Part shown: in pieces, positions 35,359 through 46,692 of the stretch
Layout: each line of letters opens with the position of its first letter
How positions within the stretch are numbered: the stretch's first letter is position 1
Source of the DNA: Colletotrichum lupini
Lineage: Eukaryota > Ascomycota > Sordariomycetes > Glomerellales > Glomerellaceae
DNA: 64,000 bases
NCBI RefSeq assembly: GCF_023278565.1
Contig: NC_064680.1
Location: 1,488,001 to 1,552,000, forward strand
Direction: 5' to 3'
The notes under the pieces: model-generated
The model's input: only the letters and a program-made list of their open reading frames with translations
Told to the model about the DNA's origin: nothing
Database searches by the model: none
Position numbers and translations under genes: made by a program

Positions 35359-37220
35359 CTACAAAGCATCCGCGCCCTCCAGGATGCCCAGCGCGCCACC
35401 AACAAGATGCAAACTCCCCGTGACAAGAGCCTGTACACTCTCGCCCTCCGGCAGGCCCTCGCCGACGCTCCGGACGTGGTTCAAGGCCTCTTCGATAGTC
35501 GGTATCACGCGCACGTCGGCGTGGGGATCCAGCTTGGACCAGCGCTCCGCGAACTGCCTCTGCACCGTCATGGCCTCGATGGCTTTGGCGTCGTACTGGT
35601 GGTTGACGAAGTCTTTCCATCGTCAAGTCAGCATCTTCTTCTCTCGTCCAAACATTCCGACCATCCCAACGACACTTGAGAAGGAAAAGGGGGCTCACCT
35701 CGCTTATACCCAGTCCGGGCATACGTAACGTTCGTACAAAACACCACGCTCTCAAACGCCCTCCCATCCACCCTCTTGATAGCCTCGTACATGCCATCCA
35801 AAAAGTCAATCGCCTCCGTCCGACCCTGCTGGTTAAACACCAGCGCCCTCGGCCCCTTCTTCCCCCTGCGCGCACTCTCGTCCACATACCACCGCGCCGC
35901 CATCCTCAGACTATCCGTCGTATGCGCCCCGTCAACGTACCACGCAACGGCGCCCTCCTCCTTCACCTCACACCGCCCCCTCCAAACAACCCCCTCCAAC
36001 CCCTCCACAAACGGCGCCGACAACCTCCCCGGGTCCCTCCTGAACTCGGGATCGACCCTCTCCAGCGCAGTCTCCGCGAGCCGCACCGCCAAACTCGCAT
36101 TCCTCTTCTGGAAAACCGCATCAGGACGGATCTTGACGCCCCCAAGCCGCGGATCAACGCCAACAACCTCCATCTCGACCCCCTTCTCCCTCGCCCGCTC
36201 CTCCAACACCCCCGCCGCCCCAGCAACCTGCTCAACAGTGAACCCCTTACTCCCAGCCTTCATAATCCCGCCCTTGTGCCACGCAATCTTCTCCACCGTA
36301 TCCCCCAGCGCGAAAACGTGATCGATCCCCAACGTCGTAATCCCCGTCGCGACAGGCCGTCCCACAAGATTCGTAGCATCATACTCCCCTCCGATCCCCG
36401 TCTCCAAAATAGCAACATCGCACCCCTCGCTCAGGAAAGCATGGAAACTAACCAGCGTCAGATACCGCGAATATATCGGCCTCGTCCCCACCGCAACAAC
36501 CTCTCCCAGCACCTCATTCTCCTCCCCCAACCGATCCCACACCTCGAAGAAATACCGCGCAAACAGCGCCTCGGATATCGGCACGCCGTTGATCCGTATC
36601 CGCTCCCTCACCGCGATCAAATGCGGCGAGATCAACAACCCGACCTTGCGCGGTATCGACCTCGGCGAAGCGGCGCGGTGCCGCGCGAGGATGGAGTCGG
36701 TGAAGGCGCAGGTGCTTCCCTTCCCCTTTGTCCCCGCGACGTGGATCACGTTGAGGCCGTCGAGGTCGGAGACGGAGTAGCCCACGCGCGCGAGGTACGC
36801 TCGCATTTCGGCGACGGAGGCTTCGTCGGGGCGGATGCCCGCCTTGCGGCGGGCTTCGATTACGGCGAAGGGGGTTTGGAGGGTGTTGAGCGCGTCGACG
36901 GCGTCCTGGGGGTAAACTGAGTTAGTAAAGTTTGGTTCTGCGGTGTGCTTTTGTCCTCTCCTCTCCTCGTCTTGTGGTCCTCAACTGCGTGGCTCTGTGA
37001 AGTCAAGCTTGAAGCGGCAGAGATGTCGCGATCTCCGACCTCGGAGACAACGCTCTGAAGCTTCACAGCGGGAAGGGGGACATCTTGGGGGAAGACTTAC
37101 ATTGTACGTCCTCCCGGCGGTAGCCATCATTCGTCGTCCCAAGAATGTGGAAAGTAGGAAACTTCTGCTGCTGGCGCTGCGCGTGAGGCGTATTACGTGG
37201 CGGGATGCATGATGCATCAA
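35359..37220 (-). CDS. MET7: Folylpolyglutamate synthase (paralog 2, MET7-like)
   Basis: Three exons, 37101-37220, 35699-36905 and 35359-35612, encode 526 residues from the upstream ATG. The landmarks are VIHVAGTKGKGSTCAF (P-loop about 97-103), LISPHLIAVRERIRING, ARYFFEVWDRL, ETGIGGEYDATN, TLGIDHVFALG, IAWHKGGIMKAG and WYVDGAHTTDSL. These are closer to canonical eukaryotic FPGS than paralog 1 is. It adds gamma-glutamates to tetrahydrofolates. The first exon encodes an arginine/serine-rich leader (HASRHVIRLTRSASSRSF), and ATGs at 37130 and 37127 just before ATAGRTYN would give a cytosolic form, so dual targeting from two starts is likely, as known for FPGS elsewhere. Intron 1 is long (195 nt). 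Confidence 0.88.
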
Positions 37221-37901
37221 GGACGTTGGGAATGCTCCCTCTCTTTTTGGGGGGGAGGTCCTTTACAGCGGGGCTCGAGATGGAGGGGTTACCAGAGCTC
37301 TCCCTTGAACTCTGGTTAAGGTACTTTGGAAAGGTAGAATTTCGGGGTGTGGTAAGCTGCTGCGTCTGCTACCGGGTTTCGGTGGGGGGTTCATTCTGAT
37401 TATATGCGGCTTCCACTGGGGGTGGGCGCTTCGGGACTCGAGCCGGGAGAGCGTGGTCCGGGGGCCCTGCGCTCGGCGCTCGTCCCGTTTCCTTAAAAGT
37501 CTGCGCCGAACAAGGTAGTCCGGACGGCTCTCGTGGCACCGGCTTGTGACAGCGCGTCGGAGAGCCTCTAAAAACTCAATGCGTGTTTTTATACCATTTA
37601 CTTTAGGTACTAGTTAACCATGTGTCTTTACAATAAGCTTCCTTTCAGGTTGGGTAATGGCCCGAATGAATCAACTAAGCAAATGCCAAACCGCGCTCTG
37701 GGTCTGTAGCATACAGAGGCAGTACGGACATCACAAGTAGAAAGACTTGATAAAATACACTGCCTTCATTCAAGTCTATGGGCTATGTCTTACACAGACC
37801 AGAGGTCTAGGCTATCTTGCTCACTCTCACTCTTCTAAATAGTCTCCCCGTGGGAGCCCCCCTTCATACTAGAACAAAAGAAAAAGAATATTTCCCGTCC
37901 A
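37221..37901. other. Intergenic region, MET7 promoter and MIC60 3' flank
   Basis: About 680 bp with no open frame that can be supported. It includes the promoter of the folylpolyglutamate synthase and the 3' end of MIC60. Confidence 0.4.
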
Positions 37902-39952
37902 TTATTCTACCTTGAGACTCTGCAGGCGCGCTTCTGTCGCAATGACCTAGAATTAAACACATTAGTTATCGGACATTCCTCACATGCATTTCACGAGGGT
38001 ATACTCACATCAAGAGCCTGCTGGACCTCAAGAACCTTCCTCACCTCACCGAGCCAGTCTCTGCTCAGCGTCTTCGCCCAGCCCTGCAGACCGTTCATCT
38101 CACGGGCCGCAGCATCCAGGTTACCCTCCTCCAACAGCGTCTGCGTGCGGGTGAGGATGCTCTCAACGTCATCGCCGCCGACCAGGCCCTGCTTCTTGAA
38201 CATGACCTTGCTGAGGAGGTAGCTCGACGCGTGGCTGGCGACGCCGGCCTCCTCGGGCAGGAGGGACGCCTTGCGCACCTCGTTGGCGACTATCCTGAAG
38301 CGGTCGATAAGCTGTGCCGCGTTGGAGAGTCCGCGCTGGTAGGCCGACGGGTTGATCGAGGCAATGGCCGCGTTGACGACAGGGTCTTCGGCCGCAATCT
38401 CCTTGAGCGCAACGAGTTCGCGCGTAAACGGCTTGGGCGTCGTCGCGTTCTCCAGGCTGGCGCGGACGGCGTCCACAGCGACGTGGAGCTGCTGAGTGCG
38501 CAGGTTGGTGTCGACAACCTCGTTCCAGCCCGTCGTCAGCTTCTCGAGGTCCTGGACAGCCGCCGACAGGTTGTTGAGCTTGCCGAGGCGGCCCTCGCGC
38601 TCGGCCTCGACGTGGCCCTGTACCTCGGCAACGAACTCCTTCTTCAGGGCGAGCGCCTGCTCCAGAAGCTGGTTGTTGAGACGCTCCTCGTTAAGCTGCT
38701 TCTCGCGCTCCAGCAGAAGCTTGACGCGCTCGTTGTAGGCATCCTTGACCTTCTTCATCTCGTCCTCGAAATCCTTTCTCCACTGGGTCTCCTGGGCGAC
38801 CATGGCGGACTCGACGCGGGCAATCAGGTCGTTGGCGGCCTTGTCAAAGTCGGCGACCTTTGCCTCAACCTCGGAAGCAGCCTTCTCCTCGACCGAAGAC
38901 TTGATGGCCTTGATCTTGCCTCCGACCTTGCTCAACTCGCCCTTGGCCTTGGCAATGGTCGGAGAGTAGCGGCCGTGGGCCTTGTCAGCGTTGATAACGG
39001 TGATGATGTCGTTGAGCATGCGAACGAGGTCCTGGACGACGGGCTCGGTGGCATCCTCAATCTTCAGCGCGTCGATCGGGGCAATGGGAGGGAATCGCGA
39101 AGGCTCGTTGACCTCGGGGGCCTTGAATCCGTTCGAGTCCTCCTTGGGCGCAGAAGCAGCAGCAGGCTTGGTCTCCTTGGCGGGCTCAGGCGCGGCCTTG
39201 GGAGCCTCCGGCGCAGGCTTGGGCTTCTCGGCCGGCTTGCTCACCTCCTCCTTGACAGCGACGACCTTGGCAGCAGCCTTGTCAACAGCGCTCGACTGAC
39301 GACCAGCGGGCTCGCCGTTATCGGCTACTCTCCATGACGCGCCGCTCTGGGCGGGGATCTTGACCTGGCTTCCGGTATCTCTTCCCTTGATCTTGTTCGA
39401 GAGGTTGGGGAATCGCTTGCGGAAGTCTGCTTCCTCAAAGTAGAGAACGGCCTGCTCGCCAAAGGGAATATATTCGGTGAAGAAGTCGTGGAAGTTATCG
39501 TTGACGCGCGAGTACCAGACACCGCCTCCGAAGCCGACGGCGCCGAGGATGGCGAGGGTCAAGACGAGGTTTCTCAATCGGCGGAAGAAACCCTTCTTCT
39601 TGGGCGCGGCAGCGGCGGGCGACTCGGGCGGAGGAGGAGCAGCGGCAGCGGCAGCGGCAGCCTCGAGGTTGGGAACGACGACCGCGGGATCGGGAGTCGG
39701 GGGCGTAAGAGGAACCTCTTGCTTGGGGATGGTCGGCTCGACGGCGGAAATTTCGGGGACGGCGCTCTTCTCTGAGGTGATGGTCTCTGATGCCGGCAGG
39801 ACGGCGGGTTTGGAAGGGTCGACAGCGGGCTTCTTGTCGTCTGCGAAATGCCTCCTCTGGCGGGCGGCAGCGGCCTGCCATTGGCGGCCAACGACGGCCG
39901 CCGCAGGCCTGTGGCCGAGCACCCTCACGGATCGAATCGACGTTCGCAACAT
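37902..39952 (-). CDS. MIC60: MICOS complex subunit MIC60 (mitofilin)
   Basis: Two exons, 38009-39952 and 37902-37946, encode 662 residues. The start at MLRTSIRSVRVLGHRP gives an arginine-rich mitochondrial presequence; a further in-frame ATG 105 nt upstream is probably in the leader. A proline/alanine-rich segment precedes one transmembrane helix (LVLTLAILGAVGFGGGVW, about 129-147). A long coiled coil follows (KDAYNERVKLLLEREKQLNE), then the conserved mitofilin C-terminal domain. The last 14 residues (VIATEARLQSLKVE) lie in a 45-nt terminal exon after a GTGAGT intron. MIC60 sits in the inner membrane and holds crista junctions together with MIC10 and MIC19. Confidence 0.93.
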
Positions 39953-41066
39953 GAGGGGATGCAATGGGCCGACAGGGCGTAATTGGGGGTGAATGATGTC
40001 GAGGGGGAGTTGCAGTGGGAGGTGTTCCGTACCTTTTGGTGACGGGAATCCAGGCACAAAAAAGCTCAGGGAAAAGTTCGGCTAAAACTGGGTGAGCTTC
40101 CAGCCGCGCCGTGCTGGTCCGCTGCGAGCGCCGAGCGGCAGGAACCGGGATCTCAGCCAGGACCACCTGCCTGCCTATACCTTACTACGTACTTGTTTGT
40201 ACCTTACTACGTAAAGTACCTCAGAAAGAGCTCACGTCACCTGTCAATTATTGACACGCGGCTTTCACCCTCTCCCGTCTTCATCAAATTGATAAATTGA
40301 TATACATCATGTTTTAGTGGGAATTATACAGGTCTTTGCTTTGCATGAATTTTCTCTCAAATTCTTGATCATCTGGCGAATTATTGGTTGAGAAACCAAG
40401 AAAAGAAACTACGTCACCAAGCTTTACTTCCTTGGTGGCTCCATTTGGAAATCTTCATCGGCATCCACGAGCTGTGTGTATATACGTCAATGGGACCATG
40501 TCCAGTGCATCACCAAGCCCAGGAATGAAACGATAAGAAATTGTATACGGCCCCATCCTTGAGAAACAGTTGCCTCTATCGCATACTGTACATCAGAAAA
40601 ATGCTGCAGGATGCTTCCCCCAGTAAAGTGAATCCGTTCCCGTACACCGTCTTATCCCAGGACTGTCCCTACACCCGAGTTGCCGCAACCGAATGACCAG
40701 CTCAATGAAGACTCGAAATGTAAAATCACACACACACGCAACTCTCCCCCCTTCTCTCCTTGACTCTCCCTCTTCTCTCCTTCTCTCAAAAAAACGTACT
40801 GTTGATATTAAAAAGCTGGGTCTAGCATACCCATTCTTTGGTGTAGGGGTTTGCGACAACGCTCTTCTTCAGCCCAAACCCATTCAGCCCAAACGCCGTC
40901 GTGTACGTGCTTGTATTGGTGCGGTGCCTGAACTGATGGGTGCCCTCGCGCAGTCTGCCAAGGGGAGCCTGTCTCGCCTCGGACGTGATGCCAATCTTTC
41001 GCCGTATTCCTTGGGCTCTTTCGATATGTGATGATTGATGATGTTGGAATGTGAGTCTCTTCTCAC
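39953..41066. other. Intergenic region, MIC60 promoter and Rab5 3' flank
   Basis: About 1.1 kb. It holds the MIC60 promoter with two TACCTTACTACGTA elements and a pyrimidine-rich tract near 40741-40790 on the plus strand. Short open frames here show no coding character. Confidence 0.4.
40178..40213. promoter_or_regulatory. Duplicated TACCTTACTACGTA element upstream of MIC60
   Basis: Two identical 14-mers, at 40178-40191 and 40200-40213, start 22 bp apart, about 225-260 nt upstream of the MIC60 start. The same 14-mer occurs in reverse orientation at 61413-61426. A regulatory role is inferred from promoter position only. Confidence 0.45.
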
Positions 41067-41984
41067 TTAGCAGCTGCAAGGCCCGCTGACATTGCTGCCA
41101 GGAGTCTCGGGTTGAAGGCTAACGCCCTGTCGCTGGCCTGGCCGAGCGTGCCTAGGGCCGGCCTGGTCAAGCGGCAGCTTCTTGGCGATAGCAGTGAAGA
41201 GGTCCTTGACGTTCTCGGCCGTCTTGGCTGATGTCTCGAAGAAGAGGAGTCCGGCCTCGCGCGCATACGCCTCGGCGTCGGCCGTGGACACCGCTCTCTT
41301 ATCGGGCTGCTCGGTGACCAAATCCAGCTTGTTGCCGGCGAGGGCGATGATGATGTTTTCGTTGGCTTGTCTCTGCAATTCCTTGACCCACGCCTTTGCC
41401 TTATCCAGGGATGCCTTGCTGCTGTTAGCATTCTTGTGAAGGATGCCATAGGTTATCATTCAACCTACAGATTGGGTAATGTCGTAAACTACCACAGCGC
41501 AGTTTGCGTTGCGGTAGTACATGGGTGCAAGGGACTTGTACCGCTCCTGTCCGGCCGTATCCCAAATCTCAAACTTGACTGTGGTGTTTTCGTCGAGAGA
41601 AATGGTCTGGGTCAGGAAGGCGGCGCCGATGGTCGATTCGCGGTAGGAGTCGAACTGGTCCTGTAGTGGCACAAGGTTAATGACCTGGTGTGATGATGAA
41701 GCCGGGACAAGTTGTGCATCGGGGACTTACCTTGACGAAACGCAACACGATGGAGCTCTGGACAACGGGTTAGCACCAACGGTTGGAATTTCCACGACGA
41801 TCCGGACAATGAGATACCTTTCCAACAGCGGATTCGCCTGTGTATCATCGTAACCGTTAGCTATTGTTATGATAGACTACTCGGGCGGCAAGGAAGAACA
41901 CATACCTAGCAAGACGAGCTTGAACTGCGCAAAGCGCGTGTTCATTCCGCGCGCACCAGGAGCACCGGGGCCTCGGGCAGCCAT
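41067..41984 (-). CDS. VPS21: Rab5-type small GTPase (endosomal)
   Basis: Five exons, 41906-41984, 41818-41837, 41731-41757, 41469-41660 and 41067-41414, encode 221 residues. Exons 2 and 3 are only 20 and 27 nt long and encode the P-loop. All G-motifs are present: GESAVGKSS (G1), the switch-I threonine in [18 protein letters not shown] (G3), GNKLDL (G4) and ETSAKT (G5). The [13 protein letters not shown] effector region is characteristic of Rab5. The C-terminus ends in CSC, a CXC double-geranylgeranylation motif. The protein directs early-endosome fusion and traffic. The last acceptor was placed at GCAAG so that [14 protein letters not shown] is restored; a nearer CAG breaks the frame. Confidence 0.93.
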
Positions 41985-43649
41985 TTTTGCGTAATGTGAA
42001 GAAGAGGTTTTTGGGAAGAAGCGGGCGATGGCAGGAAAGTCGGCGTTTGATGGGCCTAACACACGGAGCGAGAGGCTGTTCTAGAATGACGGTTGTATCG
42101 AATGTCGCCGGACGGACTCGTTCGCTGGCGTTCGGAAAGGATGGTGCAAGTCGTAATGGAGGAAATGAGGGCGATGTGACGTTGATCGAGATAGGGATCG
42201 AGGGTCGCGACAGCAGCCGTCGTGGATCAAAAGATTCGTGGTTGCGCGGCGGGAGGGGCGAGAATGCGAGTACTGCGTAAAGGTCGGTGGTGGTGGAATG
42301 TAAGGTGGGAAGCAGCGGGATGGGAGTTGATGGTAAATCGGGGCCTGGAATAATGTGACTGCCTTGGGGTCAACCGTTCTTGGGGGTCTCGGGGGGGCGT
42401 GTCGGTGCTGTTGGGTGGTGTGTACGTGTGGGTGATCACTGATGCCCATTCACTGTCTGGTACTTCCGTACTTTATTGCGGGCTGCGTAAGGCAAGGTAC
42501 TGCGTACGTGGTTGAGAGTGTCCTAGCGCCCGACTAATAAGGTACCTTACCACAGTACCTTACCTACCTAAGGACCAAGCTGTCTACAAGTCTGTAGGTA
42601 CTCTGCAGTGGAGCGCTGAGATGATACTCACCAGTCGCCGGGCTGTCAGGTGCAGATGGACGGACGGACGGGGGACACCTACGACCCCGATGACTTCTGA
42701 CCAGGTGCCAGACCCGCCAGGAGCCCGACTAAGGTGACCTCCAGCTCGATAGTTGGGCAAAGTGGTCTGCGTTGATTGGCCGACGGGAGGATTTTGCCGT
42801 GTTATGTAATCTCTGAGTCTCTCCCGGCCTGCTGGGCAGTGGCAGTCTGCCGCCGCCAGAGGTCGGGTGCATCATCAGGGGAACGTACTGCTTTAGTCAT
42901 GAATCAGCCACAGCACCATCATCACAGCATCACAGGACTGGCAGCACCTCAGCCTCAGGACTGCTCTTGATCCCAGGCTTACCTAAGGTGATGGCTCTCC
43001 AGGAGTACTGCGTATGTAATCTTCAGATCTACCCAGCTGCCCAGCTCCCTCATTGGATCATAGCTCCTGAACATGGCCTGTGCTCCTAGTTGTTCGGTCC
43101 CTCTTTCACAAGCCGGACATTCAGATTCCCAGAGTTCCAGTGCGTCTTCAGCCCCTTGCACAGCAGTACCGAAGCTCTAAGCAGGCTGTTCTACCTCAGT
43201 TGAGGTATTCTACTATGTACACAGCAAGGTACCTAGGTAGGTCGTTTCCAACAAGTTTTTAAAAAGGTACCTCGTCAAAGTACCTTTACCTTGTGTGGAG
43301 ACGCTCCCCTTGCCCCCCATTCCACCCAGGCTGTGCTTGCGACTGCAGAGTGACGACAGCCATTTTTATTGGGCTTCACAATTCAGTGCAGCCAACCAAA
43401 GCCTCAAGCTGTCCTCAAGGCTCTGGGTACTGAATGCTCGACACTTGAACTTGCGACCGTCAGCTCCAACTTCAACAACCTCCCAGTTGGACGACAATAA
43501 GGGCTTCAAGGCATTCCCTCTCCTTTCGACCTCCCCTCATTCATTCGCTTCTTTTCTGCTTTGCCTAGCCTTGCATTGCCTTGTCCGTCTAGCTCTTCCT
43601 TCTCTTCGCTACTCACTACCCTTTCATCATCCCGTTGCCGCCCGTCGCC
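41985..43649. other. 1.7-kb divergent intergenic region (Rab5 and SAC1 promoters)
   Basis: It carries promoters and leaders of two divergent genes. Several GGTACCT/TACCTTA words cluster at 42540-42575 and 43225-43292. A CT-rich stretch (about 43510-43630) just before the SAC1 start is typical of strongly transcribed fungal genes. No gene is supported. Confidence 0.4.
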
Positions 43650-45904
43650 ATGGCGCCCACCTTTCCCTATCGCGACATCAATGTCAAGGTCGCTCCCGAC
43701 TCTTACGTCTTCACTTCTCCCTCCTCGCCTGATGCTCCTGCCCTGGTCATTGACAGACCGACCGGAGACCTTCGCCTTGGAGATGCAGGCCTGGGCAAGA
43801 GAGTATCCCGGCAATCAAGCATCGCCGGAATTCTGGGCATAGTCCAACTCAGACTTGGTAGGATCCCATACTGTCGCCAGCAACGCCGTCAACCCCTCTT
43901 GGCCTGCAATACAACACAATTCGCTAACTCCCATTCTCTCTCAGACAAGTATGTCATCATAATCAACAAGGCCCAGCCTGTCGGCCGCCTCAAGGGCCAC
44001 ATGGTCTACAAAGTTATCAGCACCGAGATCCTTCCCATGCGCGAGCGCCAGATCCGAGACCCCGACGAAGATACCTTTATTGGTCTGCTCGAGACCTTCA
44101 TGAAGAACGGCCCCATGTACTTCTCCTACTCTCTCGACCTCACAAACTCCTTCCAGCGCCAGGCCTCCGCCGACGCCTCTCTCCCGCTCTGGCAGCGCAC
44201 AGACGACCGCTTCTTCTTCAACCGCTTCATCCAGTCAGACCTGATCGACTTCCGAACGAGGGGCGCCAGAGGTCATGTTGGTCCCCAGCCCGGCGTCGAC
44301 CCCTTCATCCTCCCCGTCATCTTTGGCATGCTCGAGATCCGCCCCACCACCTTCAAGAGAACCCCCGTCACCGTCACCCTCATCTCCCGTAGATCCAGAC
44401 ACCGCGGCGGCACCAGATACTTCACTCGAGGCGTTGACGACGAGGGCCACGCTGCCAACTACAACGAGACGGAGCAGATCACCATCTTCAATGACTCAGG
44501 CAGTGGTATGGGCGGCTTTGCCGGCAGCAGCGATATGCAGAGCGGCAAGTACGGCGCCGACGGGAAGGAGACCCAGATCATGTCCTACGTCCAGACTCGC
44601 GGCAGTGTGCCCACCTACTGGGCCGAGATCAACAGCCTTCGCTACGTTCCCAAGCTGCAGGTTCGCGGCATTGATAGCGCTCTGCCGGCGGCCAAGGCGC
44701 ATTTCGAGGAACAGATCCGTCTCTACGGCGACAACTACCTCATCAACCTCGTGAATCAGAAGGGTCGCGAGCAGCGCGTCAAGAGCTCTTACGAGCAAAT
44801 GGTTGAGAAGCTCGTATCGTCGCCCAAAGAGCGGACCGAGGGCGATCGTATCACGGACGAAAAGTTCACCACAATCCAGCCCGAGAAGCGCGCCGTCGAG
44901 TTTGACCGCCTGCACTATATCTACTTTGACTACCACCACGAGACCAAGGGCATGAAGATGCACCGCGCATACGCCCTCGTCGAGAAGCTGCAGGAGGCTC
45001 TCCAAGATCAAGGCTACTTCCGTGCGGTGGACATGCCGGGATCCAACGACGGCCGTCTCGAGCCACGCAGCTACCAGACCAGCGTCATGCGCACAAATTG
45101 CATGGACTGCCTGGATCGCACAAACGTGGTCCAATCCATGTTTGCCCGCCACATGTTGGACCGCATCTTTGAGGAGATGGGCTTGATGTCCCGCGGCTCG
45201 TCCTTCCGCGACGAAGACCCGGCCTTTGAGCACATGTTCCGCAACCTCTGGGCCGACAACGCCGACGTTGTGTCCAACTCGTACTCCGGCACCGGAGCCA
45301 TGAAGACAGACGTCACCCGCACCGGCAACCGCACAAAGGTCGGCGCTCTTCAGGATGCCCGCATTGGCGTCACCCGCTACTTCAAGAACAACTTCTTCGA
45401 CGGTCCCCGCCAGGACTCGTACGACCTGTTCCTCGGCGTATTCCTCCCTGGTACCGCAAATATTGGAGGCTCCCTGGTCTTTGCCGACCGCCGCCCCATT
45501 CTCATCCAGTCGGTCCCTTACCTCCTCGCTTTCAGCATCTTCCTCGTTCTTGTCGGTCTCTTCTCCAAAAGCGAGGCCGTCGTCACCATCCGTGTCTTCA
45601 TCCTCTTCTGGCTCGCCGTCGCCGTCTGGTCTGCCAGCTTCGTCTTTAGCCACGGCATGCTTTACGTAAGTCACAGCCATCATGCTACCCCTTTTCCCTG
45701 TCCATGTTCAATCCAGCTGACAACCTATCTCAGGTCAACTGGCCTAAGCTCAACCCCAGACCGTGGGCCAACGAGGGCTACGCCGAGCACATGTCCAAGG
45801 CCCGGAAGGATTCCGTCCTTGGCTCCTTTGTTGCTCGTCATGAGCGCGGTCTCAGCACTGCGAGATACCTTCATGCCGAGGAGGGCAAGAAGAGAGTTGA
45901 GTGA
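43650..45904 (+). CDS. SAC1: Phosphoinositide phosphatase SAC1
   Basis: Three exons, 43650-43857, 43945-45665 and 45734-45904, encode 699 residues. The start was set at MAPTFPYRD. The N-terminal SAC domain includes GRLKGHMVYKV, TRGVDDEGHAANYNETEQI and the catalytic CX5R motif in RTNCMDCLDRTNVVQ (C455, R461). Two hydrophobic helices near the C-terminus (YLLAFSIFLVLVGLF and FILFWLAVAVWSASFVFS) anchor it in ER/Golgi membranes. SAC1 dephosphorylates PI4P and so keeps the lipid gradient that drives sterol and phosphatidylserine exchange. Intron 1 (87 nt) is a multiple of three without a stop, so its retention would insert 29 residues in frame. Confidence 0.95.
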
Positions 45905-46692
45905 GGCTGGCATTTGGTTGCGGCTCGACTTCTCTCCATTCGTGGCTCCTATTGTGTGTAATCGAGCCGTTTTTTCAAAGGGAAGACGGCTCTATTGGCC
46001 CGAAATTCTACATTCAACCCTTTTTGTCACATTCTTCACTGAATAAGGTCATACAGAAACCTTGTTCAACTACTTCTTTTCCAATGCTGAGCCGGGAGTT
46101 ATCAGGCCTGGAATGGACATGGCATAGATGTCGTAGCAAATTAACGGCTTGTCTCAAGAACTGAATAATACAACTTTCTCCTTCTGATCCCTCGACTTGC
46201 GCGTTTCCTAAAGTGTTTGTCATGTCCTACACATTTTCAAGACTTCGTGACGATAAATAGGTGTCGCACACCATTCACCAATCCACATAAATTAGAGCCA
46301 ATTTGCGAAGTCTCATTGTGTGGCCCGTCTGACCAATTGTCAATTACAGTCTCTTACTAGAGAAACACGGCTATGCATACCTAATTGAAACAGCTAACAC
46401 CGAGTGTAGACCGTTTGAAATCTATATGTATTGCATGTTAAGTTTTGATAAGCCCAGAATTGACTTCTTGTTTGTTGGTTTGAGAGAAACTCTATGGGCG
46501 ACTCGATAAGCACAAGTCTGACCTTCAGGTCTCCAAGTCGAGTTGCATCTCAGCAAGCCATAGTTGGAAACAAAGGAAATAGAACGATTGGGACAGTCGA
46601 GAGATCGGCACGAAGCCTTACGGCAGTATGATTGATATTCAACAGTCCCCGCAAAGACGCTGACAACTATGAGGAACTACATCCTCACCCCT
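45905..46692. other. Convergent intergenic region, SAC1 and MFS permease 3' flanks
   Basis: About 790 bp between two convergent stop codons. Nothing beyond short spurious open frames is seen. Confidence 0.4.

Noticed and set aside
35676..36920. 414-codon plus-strand frame opposite the MET7-like gene
   Set aside because: It is rich in R, P, H and N as expected from reading the complement of a GC-rich gene; the minus strand has all FPGS motifs.
38231..39337. 368-codon plus-strand frame opposite MIC60
   Set aside because: It is a shadow of the coiled-coil coding sequence, rich in L, G and V without a domain.
44496..45683. 395-codon antisense frame opposite SAC1
   Set aside because: It is antisense to a clear SAC phosphatase with active-site motif and membrane helices; no independent support.
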